A stretch of DNA of 64,000 bases from an uncultured Clostridium sp. (GTDB lineage Bacteria > Bacillota > Clostridia > Oscillospirales > Acutalibacteraceae), in NCBI GenBank assembly GCA_902471875.1, contig CABRLN010000001.1, positions 1-64,000 of the forward strand, written 5' to 3'. Both the position numbers and the translations under genes were made by a program. This document shows positions 1 through 8,129 of the stretch, piece by piece. The notes under the pieces were generated by a model. That model was not told the DNA's origin, ran no database searches, and was given only the letters and a program-made list of their open reading frames with translations. Position 1 is the stretch's first letter. Each line of letters begins with the position of its first letter.

Positions 1-48
1 ATTTATAGTTTCAGAAATGTTCTCTATATTTAAGTATATTGATTATAT

Positions 49-287
49 TTATTCAATTTTCCAATTAATATTATGTGTGTTTGCATCATAGTCTTGATAA
101 TAAAAAACTGTTTTTACATAATCTTTCGGTTGCAAAGGTATTATTACCATTTTGTTTTTTCTAAAAAATTGGCACAATCAGTTTTTGTTGATTGATAATC
201 AAACTTTTGTGTATTACACGAGGTTAAATTTATTGCCATTACAAATAAAAAAACAATGCTTAAAATAAGTTTATTATTTTTATTCAT
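49..287 (-). pseudogene. Small lipoprotein, frameshifted
   Basis: Reading leftwards from 287, a 47-codon frame (144-287) starts MNKNNKLILS and has a hydrophobic segment followed by the lipobox-like LTSC at residues 21-24, as expected for an exported lipoprotein. It stops just after an A-rich run. A second frame (49-150), shifted by one base, continues for 33 codons with good coding character (MVIIPLQPKDYV at its start) and ends at 49. The simplest reading is one lipoprotein of about 80 residues broken by an indel in the A run. A sequencing error or two unrelated short frames are alternatives. I do not recognise the family. Confidence 0.4.
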
Positions 288-331
288 TTAATTGCCTTCT
301 AAGTTTATAATATTTATAAATGTTTATAAAA

Positions 332-361
332 AAGCGGTTATCCTATTATGGTAACCGCTTA
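332..361 (-). terminator. Terminator of the first 5S rRNA unit
   Basis: A 9-bp stem (AAGCGGTTA / TAACCGCTT) sits just downstream of the 5S gene on the minus strand and is followed by a T-rich tract, a standard intrinsic terminator. Confidence 0.8.
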
Positions 362-367
362 AATCAT

Positions 368-484
368 GTTGGCATCTTCCTATTTTTCCGGGCCGTCACC
401 AGCCAAGTATTTTCGGCACTACTGAGCTTAACTTCTGTGTTCGGGATGGGAACAGGTGGACCCTCAGCGTCATCAATACCAACT
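368..484 (-). rRNA. rrf: 5S ribosomal RNA, free-standing copy 1
   Basis: The minus strand carries the full 5S consensus: the central segment around CCCATCCCGAACACAGAAG and ends that pair with each other (TTGGTATT with ATGCCAA). Length is about 115 nt. There is no 23S or 16S gene upstream: the 175 bases up to the next gene hold only a promoter. It therefore forms its own transcription unit with promoter (517-545) and terminator (332-361). A near-identical second copy lies at 25034-25149, differing at two positions I can see (GACGCTG versus GACACTG, and CCCGG versus CCTGG). The first change turns a helix-II G-U pair into A-U, so folding is preserved. Confidence 0.93.
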
Positions 485-516
485 ATTCATTTGTAATGTC
501 TTTTGACAGCTTCATT

Positions 517-545
517 ATTATATCACTAAGTAAAATAAAAATCAA
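517..545 (-). promoter_or_regulatory. Promoter of 5S copy 1
   Basis: On the minus strand TTGATT (540-545), a 17-bp spacer and TATAAT (517-522) lie about 34 bp upstream of the mature 5S end. The same arrangement precedes 5S copy 2. Confidence 0.75.
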
Positions 546-660
546 GACATTTTTTAAAATTTTTTTAATATTAGCAATCATGCAAATTGACTAACATATC
601 GAAAAGATGTAAAATTAAAATGTATATACAGAATTATGAAATATAAGGAGGTAAATTATT

Positions 661-1941
661 ATGTTAAAAAAAATAATTGCTTTTACAATATCTATAGTAT
701 CAATAGCTTCAATGGCAGGTTGTACGGCTGTTAATGACTTTATCACCGAAATAACAGGAGAAATGTCTGAATTTCCTGTAGCTGTGGGTCATGAAGTTAT
801 TATTAACAAGCCGTCAAAAATAATTGTTTTAGATGACAATATAGCTGATATACTTGTAAATTGCGGTTACACAGACAAAATAATAGGTAAAACAGAAGAC
901 TGTACCCAAAATGAGCTAAAAGATATAAAGGAATATGGCTCTGATAAAAATCCTAATACAGACGCTGTTAATAAGTTAAATGCAGATATTATTTTTGCCT
1001 CACCTGATGTTTCTTACAGCGACTATAAAAAAATGAAAGATGACGATACTATTGTTTTAAGATTTGTACCTGCTACATCAACCTCTAGCCTAAAGACCTT
1101 GTATTCAAATGTGTGTAAAGTAATGAGCGGTAATATAAGCGGTGATAATGTGGGAAAAAACAAATCAGAAGAATTGCTGAACAATATGAAAGACATCTCA
1201 AATAAGAATGTGGTTATCAAAGGTTGTTATTTATTTGATATAAATGGAGAAAGTGCAGTTACTACAGATATGTTTGCAAATATAATTTTGGAAGATGCGG
1301 GCATACAAAATATTGCCACTGAAAATGACAAAAACGGTATATTACCTAACGAAAGAATACTTGCTGCTGACAAACAAAATGGTTTTGCTTTTTACATTTT
1401 ATGCGATAAAGGACTAAAAAATAAAATTCTTTCCAGTAAAGAATTTGAAAGTACAAATGTTGTAAATAAAAACAGAATTATAGAGGTGCCAAGTTCATAC
1501 CTAACCCGTCAGGGAAATACCGCTGTAGAGGGTATTAAGTACATAACCAACCAACTTAGTAAAAATAAAAATGTCAAAGGCGAAAGTTTAGAAGATGATT
1601 ATGGTATTAATTTGTATGAAGGAATTTCTTATACCTTAGAAGACCAGGACAACTATGTAACGGCAATTCAGCAAAGACTTGATGATTTAGGATATTTGCC
1701 TATTGACCCAACAGGATTTTTTGGAGATTCTACTGCAAGTGCGGTTAAAGAATTTCAAATTAATAACGAACTTAACAGACGTGATGGTGTTGCAGACTAT
1801 GAAACATTGGAAAAACTGTTTTCTACAGCGGCATATTCAAGATCAATACCTATAAAAGAAGACACCAATTTAAAAGTACAGGCACAGTCACAAACTGCAA
1901 CAGAGCCTGCAACATTTTCGGTAACCACTGTTGATGAGTAA
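661..1941 (+). CDS. Lipoprotein: BtuF/TroA-like binding domain plus peptidoglycan-binding domain
   Basis: 426 residues. The N-terminus is a lipoprotein signal with lipobox SMAGC (Cys21). Residues about 35-300 resemble the class III solute-binding fold of iron-siderophore and cobalamin uptake (a 'KPSKIIVLDDNIADIL' start and 'LNADIIFASPDVSY' in the right order). Residues about 330-392 form a PG_binding_1 repeat ('AIQQRLDDLGYLP', 'GFFGDSTASAVKEFQ'). It would be anchored in the membrane and hold on to peptidoglycan. No permease or ATPase gene is adjacent, so a transport role is not supported by context; sensing or wall attachment is equally possible. A strong AAGGAGG lies about 9 nt before the ATG. 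The tail is Ala/Thr/Gln-rich and probably disordered. Confidence 0.75.
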   Translation: MLKKIIAFTISIVSIASMAGCTAVNDFITEITGEMSEFPVAVGHEVIINKPSKIIVLDDNIADILVNCGYTDKIIGKTEDCTQNELKDIKEYGSDKNPNTDAVNKLNADIIFASPDVSYSDYKKMKDDDTIVLRFVPATSTSSLKTLYSNVCKVMSGNISGDNVGKNKSEELLNNMKDISNKNVVIKGCYLFDINGESAVTTDMFANIILEDAGIQNIATENDKNGILPNERILAADKQNGFAFYILCDKGLKNKILSSKEFESTNVVNKNRIIEVPSSYLTRQGNTAVEGIKYITNQLSKNKNVKGESLEDDYGINLYEGISYTLEDQDNYVTAIQQRLDDLGYLPIDPTGFFGDSTASAVKEFQINNELNRRDGVADYETLEKLFSTAAYSRSIPIKEDTNLKVQAQSQTATEPATFSVTTVDE

Positions 1942-2030
1942 TGTTAAGGTAATCTGGTGTTGTCTTAAATTTTAATTATAATGATATAAAAAGTTATTTT
2001 GATACTATCATAAAGAAAAGGAAAATATTT

Positions 2031-3194
2031 ATGAATAAACAAGAATGTCCGGTTTATAAAAAATGCAGTGGCTGTCAACTGCTTAACATGACCTATGAAC
2101 AACAACTTAAATGGAAACAAATTAAAGTTGAGCGTTTAATGAATGGTTTTGGCAAGATAAATAAAATAATAGGTATGGACAACCCATATCATTACAGAAA
2201 TAAGGTGCAAACACTTTTTCGTACAGCTAAAAGTGGAAAAATAGTTTCAGGAGTTTATCAATCAGCTACTAATGGTATTGTAGGTGTTGAGAGCTGTTTG
2301 CTTAACAATAAAAAAGCAGACCGGATTGCTGTTGCAGTAAAAACTGTAATTAAAAGACTTAATATTTCAACCTATAATCCTAAAAACAATGAAGGATTTT
2401 TAAAGAATACTCTTGTTCGCACAGCATATAACACCGGTGAAAATATGCTTGTTATTGCTACTGCCTACGAGAAATTTCCGCAAAAAAAAGAATTTGTAAA
2501 CGAGGTTTTAAAGCTGTATCCTAAGATAACTACCATAGTCCAAAATGTAAATACAAATCCTAATAAAATGATGTTGGGAAATAAAGAAATTATTTTGTAC
2601 GGCAAGGGTAAAATACAAGACAGTTTGTGTGGTTGTAAATTTACAATTTCTCCAAGGTCATTTTATCAAATTAATTCAAAGCAAACAGAAATATTGTACA
2701 ATAAAGCAATTGAAATGGCACAGCTTACAGGAAGCGAAACTATTATTGATGCTTACTGCGGTACGGGTACAATAGGCTTAATAGCTTCAAAGTATGCAAA
2801 ACATGTGGTTGGTATAGAATTTAACAAACAAGCTGTAAAAGATGCTGAAGAAAATGCGAAGATTAATAATAGGACAAACATACGGTTTTATGCAAAAGAT
2901 GCAGGCGAGTTTTTAGCACAACTTAACCAAGACGAAATAGAACCGCCTGATGTTTTGTTTATTGACCCTCCAAGGGCAGGATGTAACCGAACTTTTTTGA
3001 ACTCTGTGTTAAATATTAATCCTCAAAAAATTGTCTATATTAGTTGTGACCCAACCACCCAGCAAAGAGATGTAAAGTTTCTTATAGATAGAGGCTACAC
3101 CGTAAAAGAAATCCAGCCTGTAGATATGTTCCCTCATACTAACCATGTGGAGACGGTTGTAATGCTTTGCCAAGATGCCGAGTTCTTCGGCTAA
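2031..3194 (+). CDS. rlmD: 23S rRNA (uracil-C5) methyltransferase, RlmD/RumA family
   Basis: 387 residues, SAM-dependent 5-methyluridine formation in rRNA (TrmA/RlmC/RlmD superfamily). An N-terminal cysteine cluster (C6, C12, C15 plus a later Cys in VESCLL) is the [4Fe-4S] site of this family. The SAM motif DAYCGTGTIGL, the DPPRAGC motif and the catalytic cysteine in YISCDPTTQQRD are all present in order. The usual end of the family (HVETVVLL plus a few residues) is followed here by CQDAEFFG. That tail is read from DNA which on the other strand encodes an HTH regulator remnant, so the last about 8 codons are supplied by an inserted element. Function is probably kept because the catalytic core is intact. 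Rlm sub-type (RlmC, RlmD or RlmCD) is not certain. Confidence 0.88.
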   Translation: MNKQECPVYKKCSGCQLLNMTYEQQLKWKQIKVERLMNGFGKINKIIGMDNPYHYRNKVQTLFRTAKSGKIVSGVYQSATNGIVGVESCLLNNKKADRIAVAVKTVIKRLNISTYNPKNNEGFLKNTLVRTAYNTGENMLVIATAYEKFPQKKEFVNEVLKLYPKITTIVQNVNTNPNKMMLGNKEIILYGKGKIQDSLCGCKFTISPRSFYQINSKQTEILYNKAIEMAQLTGSETIIDAYCGTGTIGLIASKYAKHVVGIEFNKQAVKDAEENAKINNRTNIRFYAKDAGEFLAQLNQDEIEPPDVLFIDPPRAGCNRTFLNSVLNINPQKIVYISCDPTTQQRDVKFLIDRGYTVKEIQPVDMFPHTNHVETVVMLCQDAEFFG

Positions 3195-3296
3195 TTCCTC
3201 TCTTGTAATTCTCTGTTTCTCACGGGTATTTTGGATTGCCTGCCCAATGCCAGAAAGTCAAAGTTTTCTACGGTTTTGCTCACTTTTCTTCACCAT
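3160..3296 (-). pseudogene. Remnant of an HTH (Xre-type) regulator of a mobile element
   Basis: The minus strand starts with ATG at 3296 and reads MVKKSEQNRRKL, then an in-frame TGA, then GIGQAIQNTREKQRITREEL and AEELGI before running into the rlmD end. This is the first half of a Cro/C1-type helix-turn-helix domain. The 'IGQAI...REELAEELGI' style is familiar from regulators of Tn916/Tn1549-type conjugative elements. It is broken by a stop and cut off at the rlmD junction, so it is a remnant and marks the left edge of the inserted DNA. Confidence 0.55.
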
Positions 3297-3439
3297 ATGT
3301 ACGTTAAGATTTTACACTATCTATTGTACAGAAATGGGAGTTCTGCTTAAACGATGTGAAATCTCTAAAAGCAAGAGGTTTAATTTCTATAAGCAAGTTG
3401 TAACAGCTCATATTTACTTACAAAAAGACATTACTGCTC

Positions 3440-3468
3440 TTGACTTTTATCAAAAATGATAATATAAT
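3440..3468 (+). promoter_or_regulatory. Promoter with a dyad operator in the spacer
   Basis: TTGACT (3440-3445), 17-bp spacer, TATAAT (3463-3468). The spacer holds the perfect dyad TTATCA-AAAA-TGATAA (3447-3462). A repressor bound there would block RNA polymerase; the HTH protein encoded directly downstream is the obvious candidate. Confidence 0.7.
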
Positions 3469-3494
3469 TATATTTAAGAAAGGTAGTGCAGACA

Positions 3495-4004
3495 ATGGAA
3501 CTAATGAAGATGCTTTCAAATCCGGTAAGGATGCAGGTAATGCAATATCTGCAAGCACATGGCGAGGCAACGACAAAACAGATTTCCGAAGCAATCGCAG
3601 ATGTGCCAGCCCCTACGTTGTATCGGCATATTAACACCTTGCTGAAAGAAGAAGTCCTGCTTGTAAAAGAGGAACGAAAAGTGCGGGGAAGCTTGGAAAG
3701 GTTGCTTGCAATTAATGTAGAGAAAATGACAAAAACAGTAAATAGCAGCATATCGGAAACGGCGTACCAGTTTCTGATGGAGCTTTTTATGAAATTCCAG
3801 AGATATGGTGAAAAAGCTGATGTCGATCCGCAAAAAGACCGTCTTAGTCTGAGGACTTGCGTTTTTACACTCACAGATAACAGTTTTGACAGCTTTATGC
3901 AAGAAATAGGAGCGGTCATGGAAAAATATCAGAAAGCAGAGAAAAACGGAAAGCTGCGAAGCCTCTCCTTTATTTCAGCTCCAATAGAGGAAGAGAGGAA
4001 ATAA
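3495..4004 (+). CDS. ArsR-like winged-helix transcriptional regulator
   Basis: About 169 residues. Residues 1-75 form a winged HTH of the ArsR/HTH_20 type ('MLSNPVRMQVMQYLQAHGEA', then TTKQISEAI and APTLYRHINTLLKEEVL). The rest is an alpha-helical effector or dimerisation region of unknown ligand. ATG 3495 is chosen because AGAAAGG lies 11 nt upstream; the in-frame GTG at 3486 is only 2 nt from that site. It is the first gene of a run of four or five same-strand genes and probably represses its own promoter through the dyad at 3447-3462. Base composition is clearly richer in G+C than the flanking housekeeping genes, which fits horizontal transfer. Confidence 0.75.
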   Translation: MELMKMLSNPVRMQVMQYLQAHGEATTKQISEAIADVPAPTLYRHINTLLKEEVLLVKEERKVRGSLERLLAINVEKMTKTVNSSISETAYQFLMELFMKFQRYGEKADVDPQKDRLSLRTCVFTLTDNSFDSFMQEIGAVMEKYQKAEKNGKLRSLSFISAPIEEERK

Positions 4005-4006
4005 GC

Positions 4007-4951
4007 ATGGTTATAAAAGAAAAAGAAGTAACGATAAAAGGGTATGTGTCCATTGGGGCAACGGTTTCCTATCCCGATGACGGTAAGAAATATCCTGCTA
4101 TTGTCTTGATTATAGGTACGGGAAAGACTGACCGTGACGGGAATGAAAAAGGCTTCAAGACAGACCTTTATAAAAGCTTTGCAAAAATATTTGCGGAGTT
4201 TGGCTTTGTGAGTGTCCGATACGATAAGCGTGGGACATACAAGACCCAAGGAGACTTTAACACAGCGGGACTTAACGACCTTGTAGATGATGCCATTTCT
4301 GTAATTCAATATACCAAGTCGCTGCCCTATGTAGATGAAGCAAGAGTAATTGTTTGTGGTCATAGTGAGGGCGCTATGATAGCTACCCTGCTTTCAGCAA
4401 AAGAAGATACAGCAGGACTTTTGCTTTTGGGAGGGGCGGCGACCTGCATGAAAGATGTTCTGCTCTACCAGAATTATCTTGCGGCAGAGGAATTTGCAAA
4501 GAAAAAGGGATTGCTTGGTATACTCCTTAGAAGTCAGACATCGCAGAAAAAGACGGATGCCAAGGTTGACGCTATGTTCAAAAAATGTGTTTCTGCAGAA
4601 AAAGACAGGGTATTCTTTGGTGGTGCCATGCTTAATGCCAAATGGGTAAAAGAACATGCTTCATACCGTTCAGAGGATTATGTCACACTTCTGGAGCAAT
4701 ACCGCAAGCCGATTTTAGCGGTTACGGGAACAGCAGATATCTCTACCGATTACAGGCGGCTTTCTGTCCTGCATGACATACCGCTTGCGGAAAGCTATAC
4801 GCCCCACAATGTAAACCATATTTTACGTGAAATAGATGATAACAACAGCATGATGACTGTCAAAAAGCAGTATAAGCGTTTGGCAGCTCATCCCGTTCAT
4901 TCTGCTACGGAACAATATATAAAGAAATGGCTTAGTCAGTTTCAGGCATAG
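4007..4951 (+). CDS. Alpha/beta hydrolase
   Basis: 314 residues, cytoplasmic (no signal peptide). The nucleophile elbow CGHSEG is present, with a probable acid in TGTADIST and a catalytic histidine in NVNHILRE, the normal order Ser-Asp-His. An oxyanion-hole-like IGTGKTDRDGNE region near the start and YDKRGTYKTQGDF match the acyl-esterase/dienelactone hydrolase-like group. Substrate unknown. It starts 2 nt after the stop of the HTH gene, so the two are almost certainly co-transcribed and co-regulated, perhaps in response to a compound the hydrolase degrades. Confidence 0.8.
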   Translation: MVIKEKEVTIKGYVSIGATVSYPDDGKKYPAIVLIIGTGKTDRDGNEKGFKTDLYKSFAKIFAEFGFVSVRYDKRGTYKTQGDFNTAGLNDLVDDAISVIQYTKSLPYVDEARVIVCGHSEGAMIATLLSAKEDTAGLLLLGGAATCMKDVLLYQNYLAAEEFAKKKGLLGILLRSQTSQKKTDAKVDAMFKKCVSAEKDRVFFGGAMLNAKWVKEHASYRSEDYVTLLEQYRKPILAVTGTADISTDYRRLSVLHDIPLAESYTPHNVNHILREIDDNNSMMTVKKQYKRLAAHPVHSATEQYIKKWLSQFQA

Positions 4952-4976
4952 GATAACCGAAAGAAGGATTGAGAAA

Positions 4977-5339
4977 ATGAATGTTTCAAATCAAAGACAA
5001 AAAAATCATCATAAGAGGATTTTGGTAGCGATAATTGCCGTTTTGGGAGTATCCATATTGACAGCCTGCATTTTGGTGGCAGAGAATATCTCCAATATGA
5101 CACAGACGGTGAAAGTAATAACCATAATAGGCGGCTGCATAGCCTTTGGAGCAGCTTTTATCATTGCCGTTATATTGGATAGAGCCGCAGGACATTATGA
5201 ATGCAGAGAATGTCACCATCATTTTCAACCGACCATAGCAACCTATCTTTTGGGTATGTGTTCACCGACCAAGAGATACTTACGATGTCCTAAATGCAGG
5301 AAGTACAGCTATTGCAGAGTGGAGCTTGATGGGAAATAA
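4977..5339 (+). CDS. Small membrane protein with C-terminal zinc ribbon
   Basis: 120 residues. Two hydrophobic segments (about residues 14-33 and 44-64) are followed by a soluble tail with two CxxC-type knuckles (CRECHHHF and CPKCRKYSYC), a probable zinc ribbon. It lies 25 nt after the hydrolase gene in the same presumed operon. I do not recognise a specific function; conserved hypothetical. Confidence 0.6.
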   Translation: MNVSNQRQKNHHKRILVAIIAVLGVSILTACILVAENISNMTQTVKVITIIGGCIAFGAAFIIAVILDRAAGHYECRECHHHFQPTIATYLLGMCSPTKRYLRCPKCRKYSYCRVELDGK

Positions 5340-5399
5340 ATAGATTACTTATCCCGCCTGCTAAAACAAAGCGAAAAATGAGAATTTATGGAGGTATTT

Positions 5400-5810
5400 A
5401 TGTACGAGAGAATGCTCGATAAACAAGAAACACCCAGCATAGAAGAAATGACAAAATTTTGTGGTGAAAATGCAGAAAGATTTTCCTTACTTAATGAATG
5501 GTTAGTATCTACCTTTAATACAGAGAAAAAAGTTGTTTTTCCCTATGGAAATAAACATGGTTGGGGAATAGGACATTACAAAAAGAAAAAGCTTATGTGC
5601 AATATCTTTGCTGAAAATGGTGCGTTTACAGTTATGATGAGACTGACGAATGTGCAATATCAAACTATTTATAATGAGATGAAAAAGTACACGCAAGAGG
5701 TTATTGATAAAAAGTATCCTTGTGGCAATGCTGGCTGGATACATTATCGAGTTATAAGCCAAGAACACTATGAGGATATAAAGAAACTATTAGAAATTAA
5801 ATGTTTGTGA
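5400..5810 (+). CDS. DUF3788 family protein
   Basis: 136 residues from the ATG at 5400, which has GGAGG 5 nt upstream; the in-frame ATG at 5388 lacks a site. The opening MYERMLDKQETPSIEEMTKF, the central VVFPYGNKHGWGI and CNIFAENGAFTVMMRLT match the DUF3788 family as I remember it. Biochemical function is unknown. A truncated paralogue lies at 7963-8103, which suggests this small gene was duplicated within the element. Confidence 0.7.
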   Translation: MYERMLDKQETPSIEEMTKFCGENAERFSLLNEWLVSTFNTEKKVVFPYGNKHGWGIGHYKKKKLMCNIFAENGAFTVMMRLTNVQYQTIYNEMKKYTQEVIDKKYPCGNAGWIHYRVISQEHYEDIKKLLEIKCL

Positions 5811-5927
5811 TGATTACTTCTACAATTCCTGTTTGTCGGGCAGAACAAACGCACCAACGCCCATTCCGCTATTTTGAAGAACGGAAAATTTTATGGATAT
5901 TTAGCAACACGAAGGGAAAGAAAATAA

Positions 5928-7850
5928 ATGCGAAAAATGATTGCAGGAGTATTGGCAATATTTCTATTGATGATGTCGGGGACAACAACGGCGTTCGCTG
6001 CTGAAAATAATGAACAGACACCATCGGGTATTGCATACTCCGATTTGGAAAAGCAGATAGAGGATTATATTGAGGTTCGGGAAGAAACGACTTCTTCTGT
6101 CTCCGTAACTGTATTTGACGGAACGGATGACATTGCGTCCGTGATTTATGGCGACGCAAATACGAAAGATAACATTAAGGCAGACAAGGACACTGTTTAT
6201 GAATGGGGTTCGATTTCCAAAATGCTTGTCTGGACAAGCGTGATGCAGCTCGTAGAGCTGCGAAAGATTGATTTGAACACAGATGTCCGAAATTATCTGC
6301 CAGAGGGCTTCCTTTCCAATCTGTCTTACAAAGAGCCAGTCACCATGCTCCACTTGATGAACCATACCGCAGGTTTCCAAGAAACCGTGTGGGATGTGGA
6401 AGTGACGGACAGGGAAAAAATTATCAGCTTAAAGGATGCCCTGCTCTCCACAGCCCCCGCACAGATTTATGAGCCGGGGACTGTCGTATCCTATTCAAAC
6501 TGGGGTGCTGCTCTGGCAGCATATATTGTGGAATGCGTCAGCGGAATGGACTATGCGGACTATGTGCATAAGAATATTTTTGAGCCGCTTGGCATGGAGC
6601 ATACCTCAATAAGACCAGATTGCACTGATAATACATGGGTAGAGAGCCAGAGGCAAAAGACAAACGCTTATTACAATGTGCAGGGCGAATATGAAGATTA
6701 CGGAGAGTGCAGACGTTATATCCTGCTCTATCCCGCAGGCTCGGCTACGGGAACAATGAGTGACCTTGTGCGGTTTGCAAAAGCCTTTCTACAGGACGGC
6801 TCGGAATGCCCGCTGTTCACAAAACCAGATACCCTTGCTGAAATGCTGTCCCCAACGCTCACATTTAGCGGAACAGACACTCCTCGGATATGCCACGGAC
6901 TGTTTTCACAGAGATATGGTGTATCCCTTATCGGTCATGCAGGCAACACAACAGGTTTTTCAGCTAATCTGGTGCTTGATGCGCAGAATGGAACGGGCAT
7001 TGTTGTAATGACAAATGAAGTAGGCGAAACAACATATAACTATGGACTTGTAAGCCTTGTATACGGAGATTGCGAAGCAGAAACAGGCTTTACATACGAT
7101 GACTTATCGGGAATTTACCTAAACAGCAGAGCGAATTTCAAGAATAGCTTTACCAGACTGTATAGTATGATCAGCGGTCTGCTCCCTGTTTCAAAGGGAG
7201 AAACCGAGGGCAGTTTTACGGCAGCTATGGTTGGCACAGTTACGCAGATTTCAAAGGATGCCTGCGTTATGGATGATGGGAACGGCTTAAAAACCTATCT
7301 TTCCATACAAAGAGATGAAAACGGAAATGTGAACGCTTTACAACACATGACGGGAATGGATTTCCAAAAAGAAAATATCCTGTTCTTTGCCATCAAGGTT
7401 ATTTTCTTCTGCCTGTTTGTGCTGTCCTCTCTCTGGATGCTGATTATGCTTATCGTGCATGGAATTACGCTGCATAGGTTTAAGCAGACAGATATATGGA
7501 ACAAGAAAATATATCAGCTATTGGCAGAGTTGTTTATGGTGCTTGCGTCCATATTGATTTATTGGCTTATTTTACCACCGCTGATGGGCGGCAGCTTAAC
7601 CAAAACACAGGTCATTATAAAATGTGTGCTGATAATTATTTTCTCCCTTGCGGAAATAGTGGCATTGGTGCTTGGCTTGTTTGGCGGTAAGGAAAAAGCA
7701 AATACAGAAAAGACGCAGATACAGCCCGAAAAGCATAGCAGAGGAAAAGTATTGCGACAAAAAATAGGCTTAATTATCACAAGGATAAGCGGCATCATTC
7801 TGATAACAAGTGTTTTATACTGGCATTTTTATCAGTTTTGGGGATGCTGA
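5928..7850 (+). CDS. Beta-lactamase-fold serine hydrolase with C-terminal membrane segments
   Basis: 640 residues. A signal peptide (MRKMIAGVLAIFLLMMSG, cleavage near AFAAENN) is followed by a class C beta-lactamase/penicillin-binding-like domain (about 40-380). The SxxK motif is SISK in EWGSISKMLVW, the YxN motif is YSN in VSYSNWGAAL, and an HAGNTTGF segment takes the place of the KTG-type motif. The C-terminal third has four or so membrane helices, so the catalytic domain faces outside. Relatives act as esterases, D-amino-acid peptidases or transporter-linked hydrolases; true beta-lactam hydrolysis cannot be claimed. It belongs to the G+C-rich block and may be co-transcribed with the DUF3788 gene 117 nt upstream. 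Confidence 0.82.
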   Translation: MRKMIAGVLAIFLLMMSGTTTAFAAENNEQTPSGIAYSDLEKQIEDYIEVREETTSSVSVTVFDGTDDIASVIYGDANTKDNIKADKDTVYEWGSISKMLVWTSVMQLVELRKIDLNTDVRNYLPEGFLSNLSYKEPVTMLHLMNHTAGFQETVWDVEVTDREKIISLKDALLSTAPAQIYEPGTVVSYSNWGAALAAYIVECVSGMDYADYVHKNIFEPLGMEHTSIRPDCTDNTWVESQRQKTNAYYNVQGEYEDYGECRRYILLYPAGSATGTMSDLVRFAKAFLQDGSECPLFTKPDTLAEMLSPTLTFSGTDTPRICHGLFSQRYGVSLIGHAGNTTGFSANLVLDAQNGTGIVVMTNEVGETTYNYGLVSLVYGDCEAETGFTYDDLSGIYLNSRANFKNSFTRLYSMISGLLPVSKGETEGSFTAAMVGTVTQISKDACVMDDGNGLKTYLSIQRDENGNVNALQHMTGMDFQKENILFFAIKVIFFCLFVLSSLWMLIMLIVHGITLHRFKQTDIWNKKIYQLLAELFMVLASILIYWLILPPLMGGSLTKTQVIIKCVLIIIFSLAEIVALVLGLFGGKEKANTEKTQIQPEKHSRGKVLRQKIGLIITRISGIILITSVLYWHFYQFWGC

Positions 7851-7962
7851 TGCAGAGAGATATATTTCCCATCTATCGGGAAAGGCAACATATTATTAAA
7901 GAACCAGACACAAAGATGCAGAGCCAATGAACAAAGCGACAAGTTGGGATTTGGAGATTAGT

Positions 7963-8103
7963 ATGTACGAGAAAATGCTGAATAATCAGGTTGTGCTAAT
8001 AGTAGAGGAAATGACGGAGTACTGTGCAAAAAATGAGATGCCGAGTACAAACAAAAGCAAAGCTCTTGACACATACAGTAGTATAGGATTTCAAAGGAAT
8101 TGA
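7963..8103 (+). pseudogene. Truncated DUF3788 paralogue
   Basis: The frame opens MYEKMLNNQVVLIVEEMTEY and matches the first about 25 residues of the DUF3788 protein at 5400-5810. It then changes to unrelated sequence and stops at 46 codons. It is a broken duplicate, one of several signs of decay at this end of the element. Confidence 0.6.
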
Positions 8104-8129
8104 TAAAAACTCTATTGTTTTGCTTGAAC

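Noticed and set aside
3175..3459. Plus-strand frame of 94 codons overlapping the rlmD end
   Set aside because: No ribosome-binding site and no protein-like composition; it is the antisense of the HTH remnant.
5928..7850. Naming the serine hydrolase a beta-lactamase resistance gene
   Set aside because: SxxK and YxN are present, but membrane helices and the family's wide esterase/peptidase range do not support antibiotic resistance.
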